Assembly (NCBI RefSeq): GCF_900113485.1
Contig: NZ_FOPM01000003.1
Coordinates: 144,900 to 208,899, forward strand
DNA: 64,000 bases
DNA from: Methylobacterium gossipiicola
GTDB taxonomy: Bacteria > Pseudomonadota > Alphaproteobacteria > Rhizobiales > Beijerinckiaceae
Reading direction: 5' to 3'
In this document: piece after piece, positions 58,086 to 64,000 of the stretch
Position numbering within the stretch: position 1 is the first letter of the stretch
Layout of the letters: each line of letters starts with the position of its first letter
Translations under genes and position numbers: made by a program
Notes under the pieces: model-generated
Databases searched by the model: none
Seen by the model: only the letters and a program-made list of their open reading frames with translations
Told to the model about the DNA's origin: nothing

Positions 58086-58817
58086 ATGACCGATGGGGGG
58101 AGCGTGACGGATCGGGTGAACATGGGAAGCCTGCTGTCCGGCGCCGAGGAGCCGGTGGTCCAGTTCGAGAATGTCGGGATGCGCTACGGCCTCGGCCCGG
58201 AGGTGCTCAGCGACGTGAGCTTCCAGATCGCGCCGCGCTCGTTCCAGTTCCTCACGGGGCCGTCGGGGGCGGGCAAGACCACGCTCCTGCGCCTCATCCT
58301 CCTGTCGGTCCGCCCGACGCGGGGCCTCGTCTCTGTGTTCGGCGAGGAGGTGAGCGACATTTCCAGCGAGGCCCTGACGGGTCTGCGCCGCCGCATGGGT
58401 GTGGTGTTCCAGGATTTTCGCCTCCTCGATCACCTCACCACCTACGAGAACGTGGCGCTTCCCCTGCGGGTCCAGGGCCGGGCCGAAACGAGCTATCGGG
58501 CCGAAGTCGTCGAATTGCTGCGCTGGGTCGGCCTCGGCGAGCGCATGCACGTCCTGCCCCCCCTCCTGTCGGGTGGCGAGAAGCAGCGCGCGGCCATCGC
58601 CCGCGCCCTCATCGCCCGGCCCGAACTGCTGCTGGCCGACGAGCCCACGGGCAACGTCGATCCGGGTCTCGGTCGCCGCCTCCTGCGCCTGTTCATCGAA
58701 CTCAACCGCCTCGGCACCTCGGTGCTCATCGCCACCCACGATTTCGCCTTGATGGACCTCGTCGACGCCCGCCGCCTCGTCCTCGGCGGGGGCCGCCTCG
58801 CCGTGGAGCACCCATGA
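58086..58817 (+). CDS. ftsE: Cell division ATP-binding protein FtsE
   Basis: Encodes 243 residues from an ATG with GAGGG eight bases upstream; starts at 58059 or 58122 are also possible. ABC ATPase motifs: [17 protein letters not shown] (Walker A), VVFQDFRLLDHLTTYENVAL (Q-loop), LLSGGEKQRAAIARAL (signature) and LLLADEPTGNVDP (Walker B). With FtsX it couples ATP hydrolysis to activation of periplasmic amidases at the division site. It overlaps ftsX by ATGA. Confidence 0.93.
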   Translation: MTDGGSVTDRVNMGSLLSGAEEPVVQFENVGMRYGLGPEVLSDVSFQIAPRSFQFLTGPSGAGKTTLLRLILLSVRPTRGLVSVFGEEVSDISSEALTGLRRRMGVVFQDFRLLDHLTTYENVALPLRVQGRAETSYRAEVVELLRWVGLGERMHVLPPLLSGGEKQRAAIARALIARPELLLADEPTGNVDPGLGRRLLRLFIELNRLGTSVLIATHDFALMDLVDARRLVLGGGRLAVEHP

Positions 58818-59782
58818 CCGTGACGTCCACGAGCCGTCCCACCCCGCCGCCTCCGGCCGCCGCGCCGCAGGAGGCTCTGCCGACGACCCTGCGGCGCAAC
58901 GCCCCCCTGGTGCCGACGGATTCCGCCGCGAGCCGGGCCCTCGCCGCCGTCATCGCCATCCTGACCTTCCTCGCCGCCCTGTGCGCCGGGGCGGCCGAAA
59001 TCGTGGCTTCGAGCGCCGATCAATGGCAGGGGACGGTGGCCCAGGAAGTCACGATCCAGATCCGTCCGAATCCCGGACGCGACCTCGACGCCGACGTGGC
59101 GAAGGCGGAGGCCCTGGCCAAGGCCACGCCCGGCATCGCCGCGACCCGGGTGTTCTCCAAGGCCGAGGCCGAGCGCCTGCTGGAACCCTGGCTCGGCAGC
59201 GGCCTCGACCTGTCCGATCTCCCGGTCCCGCGTCTCGTCACCCTGCGTCTTGCCGATGCCGGCCCGCCGGACCTGAAGCCCCTGCGCGCCGCCCTGGGGG
59301 AGGCACTGCCCGGGGTCGCGAGCCTCGACGACCACGCCCTGTGGCTGCGGCGGCTCTCGACCATGGCCAACGCCTTCGTGGGCGTCGGGGTCGGTCTCGT
59401 CGCCCTCGTGCTCGTGGCCACGGGCCTCGCCGTGGTGTTCGCGACGCGGGGCGCCATGGCGGGCAACCGCGAGGTGGTGGAGGTGCTGCACTTCGTCGGG
59501 GCCGACGACGATTTCATCGCCCGCGCCTTCCAGCGCCGGTTCTTCCGCCTCGGGCTGCGCGGCGGCGTCATCGGGTCCGCGGCGGCCCTGGCGGCCTTCG
59601 CCCTGGCGGGCTTCGTCGCGCGTGCCTGGCAGTCGGGGCCGGCCGGCGAGGAGATCGAGGCCCTGTTCGGCGCCTTCCATATCGGCTGGCGGGGCTATGC
59701 CAGCGTGCTCCTCATCGGGGTGATCGCCTCGGTGGTCACCGGCATCGTCTCCCGCCTCACCGTGCGGCGCTTCCTCGCCTGA
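58814..59782 (+). CDS. ftsX: Cell division membrane protein FtsX
   Basis: A 322-residue partner of FtsE. A proline-rich cytoplasmic head, one membrane segment (LAAVIAILTFLAALCAGAAE), a periplasmic domain (QEVTIQIRPNPGRDLDADV) and three further segments including VGVGVGLVALVLVATGLAVV, in the FtsX order, with REVVEVLHFVGADDDFIARA between segments. Its ATG overlaps the ftsE stop, so translation is coupled. Confidence 0.92.
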   Translation: MTVTSTSRPTPPPPAAAPQEALPTTLRRNAPLVPTDSAASRALAAVIAILTFLAALCAGAAEIVASSADQWQGTVAQEVTIQIRPNPGRDLDADVAKAEALAKATPGIAATRVFSKAEAERLLEPWLGSGLDLSDLPVPRLVTLRLADAGPPDLKPLRAALGEALPGVASLDDHALWLRRLSTMANAFVGVGVGLVALVLVATGLAVVFATRGAMAGNREVVEVLHFVGADDDFIARAFQRRFFRLGLRGGVIGSAAALAAFALAGFVARAWQSGPAGEEIEALFGAFHIGWRGYASVLLIGVIASVVTGIVSRLTVRRFLA

Positions 59783-59807
59783 CTCGAGGCGCGCTCGCGG
59801 GATCGCG

Positions 59808-59822
59808 TTAACCCTCTGTGAA
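59808..59822 (+). promoter_or_regulatory. Weak CtrA-like box after ftsX
   Basis: TTAA-CCCTCTG-TGAA, one mismatch from TTAA-N7-TTAA, ahead of the YdcF gene. Placement relative to the start codon is uncertain. Confidence 0.25.
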
Positions 59823-59841
59823 CCTTTCCGGGAGGAGATAC

Positions 59842-60693
59842 TTGTCCGGGGGGCGGATACCTGCCTCGCCGAAGCCCCAATGTGGGTTCTTTTTGCGGAG
59901 AATGACGACGCGGATGTCAGGCAGCCACACCATGAGGCCCTCCCAGGCTTTCGGCTGGGCCTGGACGGATGCCCCCTCCCGGATGGTGCCGGCCCTGCGT
60001 GCCTCGGCGCGTGTCTCCCGCCGCACCGTCGGGGCGGCCCTCACGGTCGCGGGCCTCGGCGGCGCGATGCTGTTCGGAGGCTTTCTCGCCTTCGTCGCCT
60101 GTGTCGAGCGCGACGAGCGCCCCCTCGACGGGCAGGCCGACGGTATCGTGGCCCTCACGGGCGGCGCCCAGCGTATCGGCGACGCCATCGATCTCCTGGC
60201 CAGCGGCTATGGCAAGCGCCTGCTCATCACGGGGGTCAACGAGCGCACCAGCCGGGACGAAATCGCCCGCCTCAATCCGAGCCAGCGCCATTGGATCGAG
60301 TGCTGCGTCGATCTCGACTACCGGGCACGCAACACCATCGGCAACGCCATCGAGACCCGGCGCTGGATGCGGGTCCATCGCTTCAGCACCGTCGCGGTGG
60401 TGACCTCGAATTACCACATGCCCCGCACCCTGGTGGAACTCGACCATGCCCTGCCGGGTATCGAGCGCGTCGTGCCCTATCCGGTGGTGACCGAGGGCTT
60501 CGATGCCGGCCGTTGGTGGCAGCATCCCGCCTCCGCCCGCCTTCTCGTCTCCGAGTACCTGAAGTTTCTGGTGGCCTGGGTCCGGACTCGCTTCGAGGAA
60601 GACCCCGAACGCTCCCGCGCCGCGATCCTCATGGGACGCGGCAAGCCGACCAAGGTGGTGATCGAGCCCCGGCTGATGCGCGCCCGGCCCTGA
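59842..60693 (+). CDS. YdcF (DUF218) family membrane protein
   Basis: Encodes 283 residues from a TTG with GGGAGGAG six bases upstream; ATGs at 59902, 59914 and 59932 are alternatives with poorer sites. One membrane segment (VAGLGGAMLFGGFLAFVA) precedes a DUF218 domain: DGIVALTGGAQRIGDAIDLL, GKRLLITGVNE, ARNTIGNAIETR and VVTSNYHMPRTLVEL. E. coli ElyC and SanA of this fold affect envelope assembly; the reaction is unknown. It follows ftsX, and its stop lies in a hairpin. Confidence 0.85.
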   Translation: MSGGRIPASPKPQCGFFLRRMTTRMSGSHTMRPSQAFGWAWTDAPSRMVPALRASARVSRRTVGAALTVAGLGGAMLFGGFLAFVACVERDERPLDGQADGIVALTGGAQRIGDAIDLLASGYGKRLLITGVNERTSRDEIARLNPSQRHWIECCVDLDYRARNTIGNAIETRRWMRVHRFSTVAVVTSNYHMPRTLVELDHALPGIERVVPYPVVTEGFDAGRWWQHPASARLLVSEYLKFLVAWVRTRFEEDPERSRAAILMGRGKPTKVVIEPRLMRARP

Positions 60694-60708
60694 GGGCGCC
60701 GCCCTCAG
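60690..60708 (+). terminator. Hairpin over the YdcF stop codon
   Basis: CTGAGGGC-GCC-GCCCTCAG, an 8-bp perfect stem containing the TGA stop. Convergent with the next gene. Confidence 0.5.
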
Positions 60709-60798
60709 TGTCACCTTCGACGGGAGGAGGCCTGCCGCCTCAAGCGCCGCGCCGGACGTCCTGATCCGGCGAGCGCCTTGGAGCGAGCGGATGCCGGG

Positions 60799-61134
60799 TC
60801 AGAGACCTTTGCAGCGGGTCTTGATGAGCCCGGAAAATTCCTTCTCGGAGCCCACCACCTGGGCCAGCCGCTCGCTGCGTTCGGCCCCCGACAGGCAGCG
60901 GCCGTAGACGCCGGCCACCCGGCGCATGGTCTCGACGTGGCGGCGCCAGATCCGGCAGAGTTCCGCGTCGTCGCTCCCGGTCTGTTCGAGCTGGTCGATG
61001 GCCTGGCGCTGCATCGAACTCGCCACGAGGACATCGCGGGCGCAGGCCGTATCTGTGGGATTAGCCAGGGCCGGTCCGCCCAGGGTGAGGCAGCCGAGGA
61101 CGAAGGCCGCCTGGAATCGCGAAACCATCGGCAT
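60799..61134 (-). CDS. Small exported protein, unknown
   Basis: A 111-residue product starting 5 bp after the ptsN stop, with signal peptide SRFQAAFVLGCLTLGGPALA. The mature protein is helical and has four cysteines: TACARDV, ELCRIWRR, YGRCLSGAE and KTRCKGL, which may form two disulfides in the periplasm. No family is recognised. Close spacing suggests it shares the hpf-ptsN transcript. Confidence 0.7.
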   Translation of the reverse strand: MPMVSRFQAAFVLGCLTLGGPALANPTDTACARDVLVASSMQRQAIDQLEQTGSDDAELCRIWRRHVETMRRVAGVYGRCLSGAERSERLAQVVGSEKEFSGLIKTRCKGL

Positions 61135-61139
61135 CGTCG

Positions 61140-61607
61140 TCACGCCGCCTGGGATGCCGAGGTGTGGGTCAGCAGGGCGTAGAGGGCGCTGGCGTCGCGG
61201 GCGGCGCGGATGCGTTCGAGGATGCCCGGCTCGCGCAGGAGCCGCGCGACCTGGGCCAGGGCCTTGAGGTGATCGGCCCCGGCGCCCTCGGGGGCGAGGA
61301 GCAGGAAGGCGATATCCACGGGCTGGCCGTCCAGGGAATCGAAATCCACCGGCCGTTCCAGGCGGGCGACGAGGCCGAACAGCCGGTCGAGGCCCGGCAG
61401 CTTGCCGTGGGGAATCGCCACGCCGTCGCCGATGCCCGTGGAGCCGAGGCGCTCGCGCTGAAGCAGGGTTTCGAACACCTCGCGCTCGTCGAGGGCCGGC
61501 AGGTGCCGCACGGCGTGGGCGCTCAGTTCCTGGAGGATCTGCTTCTTGGCGCGGGCGCGCAGGAAGGGCACCACGGAATCCGGATTGAGGAATTCCAGCA
61601 CTGGCAT
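61140..61607 (-). CDS. ptsN: PTS IIA-like nitrogen regulatory protein PtsN
   Basis: Encodes 155 residues of EIIA-Ntr, the phosphate acceptor at the end of the PTS-Ntr chain that tunes potassium uptake and nitrogen control. The phosphorylated His is in GDGVAIPHGKLPGL (about residue 64), with IAFLLLAPEGAGADHLKALA after it. It lies downstream of hpf, the order usual after rpoN. PTS-Ntr is known to affect Kup/Kdp in some species; kup is at 43.9 kb. Confidence 0.93.
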   Translation of the reverse strand: MPVLEFLNPDSVVPFLRARAKKQILQELSAHAVRHLPALDEREVFETLLQRERLGSTGIGDGVAIPHGKLPGLDRLFGLVARLERPVDFDSLDGQPVDIAFLLLAPEGAGADHLKALAQVARLLREPGILERIRAARDASALYALLTHTSASQAA

Positions 61608-61721
61608 GAAGGCCCGCCGTCTCTTCGGCGGTGACCGGGGCGATCACCGCGGAGTAAAAGGTCAGGCCGCATGGCCCAAAGGATCAATCGCCGGATGCGG
61701 AGGTCCGTTCCGGTCGGGCGC

Positions 61722-62342
61722 TCAGGCGTCGGTACCCGCCGGATCGACCCAACCGATCGCTCCGTCACTCCGGCGGTATACGACGTTGATGCGTCCGGTG
61801 CCAGCATGAACGAACACGATTACGGGGGCTCCCGTCAGATCGAGGGCCGTTACCGCCTCGCTCACCGAATGGCGCTTGAGGGTCTTGGTGCTCTCGGCGA
61901 CCACGGGCGGATGGGCGGTGCCGTCCTCGGACTCATCCCCGTCGAAATCGTCCTCGTCCGTTTCGTCGGCGTCGCTCGGCGCCGCGAACACCGCGTAGGC
62001 CGCCTGCACGGTGGCGCCCTCGTGGGCGGCGGCGCCATGATCCTTGAGGCGGTGCTTGTAGCGGCGCAGGCGCTTCTCGAGCCGGTCTGCAGTCTGCTCG
62101 AAGCTCGCATGGGCGTCGTGGGCGGCCCCCGAGGCTTCCAGGGTCAGGCCCGAAACGAGGTGAAGCACGCAATCCGTCCGGTAGGACGTCCCGTCCCGGC
62201 GGAGGGTGACGTGGCCGGAGCAGGTGTCGTTCATATGGCTGTCGAGGTATTTCGAAAGGGTCGCCGCCATCCGCTCTTCGACCCTGCCCCGCAGGGCTTC
62301 GCCGAGGTCCAGGCCATGGCCCGTGACGCGTAATGACCCCAT
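61722..62342 (-). CDS. hpf: Ribosome hibernation promoting factor, long form
   Basis: A 206-residue long HPF. The N-terminal ribosome-binding domain (1-100) includes LRVTGHGLDLGEALRGRVEE and EKRLRRYKHRLKDHG; an acidic linker follows, and the C-terminal dimerisation domain (about 148-206) has TKTLKRHSVSEAV and PVIVFVHAGTGRINVVYRR. Dimerises 70S ribosomes into inactive 100S particles in stationary phase. It is divergent from plsC and, with ptsN, marks the rpoN-type cluster without rpoN. Confidence 0.93.
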   Translation of the reverse strand: MGSLRVTGHGLDLGEALRGRVEERMAATLSKYLDSHMNDTCSGHVTLRRDGTSYRTDCVLHLVSGLTLEASGAAHDAHASFEQTADRLEKRLRRYKHRLKDHGAAAHEGATVQAAYAVFAAPSDADETDEDDFDGDESEDGTAHPPVVAESTKTLKRHSVSEAVTALDLTGAPVIVFVHAGTGRINVVYRRSDGAIGWVDPAGTDA

Positions 62343-62666
62343 GTTCCCTCCGGTTTGTTGCCGTTGCGGATCGAATTAAGGAGCCTGTGAGCGAGAAGTC
62401 AACGAAGTCCGTGGCCACGCCCACGCTTGGCCGGAGCGGCTTTCCTCGCAAGCGGTTCCCGTCCGGCCCGGAACGTTTTCCCGACGCGGGATGGTCCGCG
62501 TCGTGCGAAAACCCCCTAGGAATGGCCGGCGAAACGCGCGATTCCGGGTGGTTTTCGCTCCGGGGGCGATGGCGCGGCGGGCGTTTTGTGAGAGACACTG
62601 AGGCCGGCGTCGGCCGCGTCCGGCGCGGGTGTCTCCGGCCCTCACGTTCCGGGTTTTTGAGTTTCG
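62343..62666. other. 324-bp divergent gap between hpf and plsC
   Basis: Holds the second copy of the 75-bp dispersed repeat and GC-rich sequence with small dyads (GGCCG-GCGT-CGGCC near 62601-62614). No coding region or clear promoter hexamers. Confidence 0.4.
62531..62605. repeat. 75-bp diverged dispersed repeat, copy 2
   Basis: Pairs with 9003-9077, same orientation; ends GAGACACTGAGGCC. It lies 62 bp before the plsC start. Confidence 0.5.
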
Positions 62667-63437
62667 ATGGTCATCTTGCGCTCCGTCGCCTTCAGCCTCG
62701 CCTTCTATCTGGCCACCACGCTCATCGCGGTGTTCGGGCTGCCGGCCCTCGTGTCGCGCCGGGCGGTCATTCGCCTCGCCCAGGGGTGGGCGAACGTCGT
62801 TCTGTGGCTGCTCCGCGTCGTCGGCGGCGTCACCGTCGAGTTCCGTGGCCTGTCGAACATTCCGAAGGGGCCGATCCTCGTCGCGGCCAAGCACCAGTCC
62901 GCCCTCGAGACCCTGGCCCTCGTCACGGTGTTTCCGGACTTCGCCTACATCCTGAAGCGCGAACTCCTGTGGATTCCCCTCATCGGCTGGTTCCTGTCGC
63001 GCTCCGGCATGGTGGCCATCGACCGGTCGAAGGGCACGCGCGCCATGGCGGCGATGAACGAGGCCGCCCGCGACGTGATCCGCGATGGGCGCCAGCTCAT
63101 CATCTTTCCCGAGGGCACGCGCCGGCCGCCGGGCGCTCCCCCGGCCTACAAGCTCGGCATCACGCACCTCTATGCCACCCTCGGCGTCCCCTGCCTGCCG
63201 GTGGCCCTCGACACCGGCCTGTACTGGCCGCGTCGCAGCCTCCTGCGCCGGCCCGGCACCACGGTGATCGAGTTCCTGGCTCCGATCCCGCCCGGTCTCG
63301 ACCGGGCACGGTTCCTTGACACCGTTCAATCCCGCATCGAGGGGGCTTCGGACGCCCTGCTCGCCGCCGGACGCGCCGATCTCGCGGCGCGCGGCCATGC
63401 CGTCCCCGTCCCCCTGCGAGACGCGCCCATGCCCTGA
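62667..63437 (+). CDS. plsC: 1-acyl-sn-glycerol-3-phosphate acyltransferase
   Basis: A 256-residue membrane acyltransferase making phosphatidic acid from lysophosphatidic acid. Hydrophobic N terminus, then LVAAKHQSALETLALV, the H-x4-D/E catalytic block with Glu in place of the more usual Asp, and IIFPEGTRRPPGAPPAYKLG, the FPEGTR glycerol-phosphate site. IPLIGWFLSRSGMVAIDRSK lies between them. Confidence 0.92.
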   Translation: MVILRSVAFSLAFYLATTLIAVFGLPALVSRRAVIRLAQGWANVVLWLLRVVGGVTVEFRGLSNIPKGPILVAAKHQSALETLALVTVFPDFAYILKRELLWIPLIGWFLSRSGMVAIDRSKGTRAMAAMNEAARDVIRDGRQLIIFPEGTRRPPGAPPAYKLGITHLYATLGVPCLPVALDTGLYWPRRSLLRRPGTTVIEFLAPIPPGLDRARFLDTVQSRIEGASDALLAAGRADLAARGHAVPVPLRDAPMP

Positions 63438-63450
63438 GCCGGGGGAGGCG

Positions 63451-63465
63451 TTAACCATTCGTTAA
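63451..63465 (+). promoter_or_regulatory. Perfect CtrA-binding consensus
   Basis: TTAA-CCATTCG-TTAA matches TTAA-N7-TTAA exactly, including the commonly seen TTAACCAT left half. It is 86 bp upstream of the unknown gene starting at 63552, a suitable activator position. Confidence 0.6.
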
Positions 63466-63551
63466 GTTTTTTGGGAACAAAAAGCGAACGACGGGACCCG
63501 TTCCGGTCCGCCCCAGCGGATATCCGCCGAGCCTCGAGCAGGAGACGACCG

Positions 63552-63932
63552 ATGCGCGAAGAACGTCTCAGAACGACCGCCGGCCTGCGGGGAACGCCCG
63601 CCCTGGTGTTGAGCGCGTGGCGTGGTCGGTCGGGCCGCCGCTACATCGTGGGGATCCACGCCCTCGCCGAGCTGGAGCTCGACGATATGGAAGATGCGGT
63701 GATCCTGGCCGTGCGCCGTGACGCGACGGGATATGGCGAACTGATCTGCGTCACCTCCGCCGGAGGCGTCCCGCGCGAGCGCCTCACCCGCACCTGGATG
63801 GCCCATGCCCGGCAGCGGGGAGCCAACGAACTGCATGTTCATCGTCTGGCCGAAACCGAGGTCGAGCGCCGGGCCGTCGTGGCCGATCTCGAGGTCAGGG
63901 CCGATCGCGACCTGCGAGCCATGGCTGCCTGA
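63552..63932 (+). CDS. Unknown cytoplasmic protein, possibly CtrA-controlled
   Basis: Encodes 126 residues with AGGAGA nine bases before the ATG. No signal peptide or membrane segment. VLSAWRGRSGRRYIVGIHAL and DAVILAVRRDATGYGELICV suggest alternating strands, with an Arg/Glu-rich helical end (LTRTWMAHARQRGANELHVH). No family recognised. A perfect CtrA box lies upstream and a hairpin follows. Confidence 0.6.
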   Translation: MREERLRTTAGLRGTPALVLSAWRGRSGRRYIVGIHALAELELDDMEDAVILAVRRDATGYGELICVTSAGGVPRERLTRTWMAHARQRGANELHVHRLAETEVERRAVVADLEVRADRDLRAMAA

Positions 63933-63942
63933 CGGGTTCGGC

Positions 63943-63966
63943 GCGGACCGGTCGAGACTGGTCCGC
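63943..63966 (+). terminator. Hairpin after the last gene
   Basis: GCGGACC-N10-GGTCCGC, a perfect 7-bp stem, 11 bp beyond the stop codon. Confidence 0.5.
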
Positions 63967-64000
63967 GGCCATGCTTTCGCCGCCAAGGTCTTGATAGGCC

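Noticed and set aside
63474..63502. EcfG general-stress promoter (GGAAC ... CGTT)
   Set aside because: The spacing is 20 bp; the consensus needs 16-17.

Overview
This window is about 70% G+C and comes from an alphaproteobacterium of the order Hyphomicrobiales. A Methylobacterium-type genome (Methylobacteriaceae) is the most likely source. Gene content supports this: a 1,614-residue NAD-dependent glutamate dehydrogenase, a cpdR/hpt/MJ0042 zinc-ribbon/ftsEX/ydcF cluster, a CtrA-type box, an Irr-type box before a TonB receptor, and three exported proteins of the quinoprotein (PQQ) dehydrogenase relay. The species call is inference. I see no rRNA, tRNA, CRISPR array, insertion sequence or prophage. 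It reads as ordinary chromosome, densely packed, with many start codons other than ATG.

Layout. 1-5.6 kb: the start of a UDP-glucose dehydrogenase gene, a large two-headed glycosyltransferase, an HD-GYP protein, a DUF2293-like protein and an exported protein. 5.6-9 kb: murein endopeptidase MepA (apparent CTG start), an EEP-family hydrolase and cardiolipin synthase. 9-18.4 kb, mostly minus strand: NAD-glutamate dehydrogenase, a tiny membrane protein, YfdX, 3-methyladenine glycosylase overlapping RNase HI (which has an unusual tail), a glycine-zipper protein and a COG0523 metal-chaperone GTPase behind a Zur-like box. 18.5-21.6 kb: a TetR regulator divergent from a three-gene quinoprotein-relay operon (metallo-hydrolase, SoxYZ-like carrier, CXXCW rhodanese-like protein) with no dehydrogenase nearby.

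21.9-32 kb: panB, a small exported protein, a siderophore receptor behind an Irr-like box, an Mfd-type translocase, phosphoglucomutase, a DMT exporter and a second glycine-zipper protein. 32.4-39.8 kb: ileS, lspA, a DUF3035-like protein and two M16 peptidase genes (active plus inactive partner), a common alphaproteobacterial envelope cluster. 39.8-47 kb: HupE-like protein, azoreductase, glyoxalase/dioxygenase, ferredoxin-NADP reductase, bioD, kup and an orphan HWE-type histidine kinase.

47.2-55.6 kb, minus strand: aceE-aceF-lpd followed by maeB, which together could carry malate to pyruvate to acetyl-CoA. 56-64 kb: cpdR, hpt, a zinc-ribbon membrane protein, ftsE-ftsX, a YdcF protein, a small exported protein, ptsN and hpf (usual neighbours of rpoN, which is not in the window), plsC and an unknown protein behind a perfect TTAA-N7-TTAA CtrA box.

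Non-coding structure is unusually readable. Perfect stem-loops sit between many genes. Related palindromes recur at convergent gene ends, a diverged 75-bp repeat occurs twice, a 20-bp periodic array lies upstream of pgm, and a 23/24-bp tandem repeat runs into the 3' end of cpdR. All family calls are by eye from protein motifs. No database search was possible.
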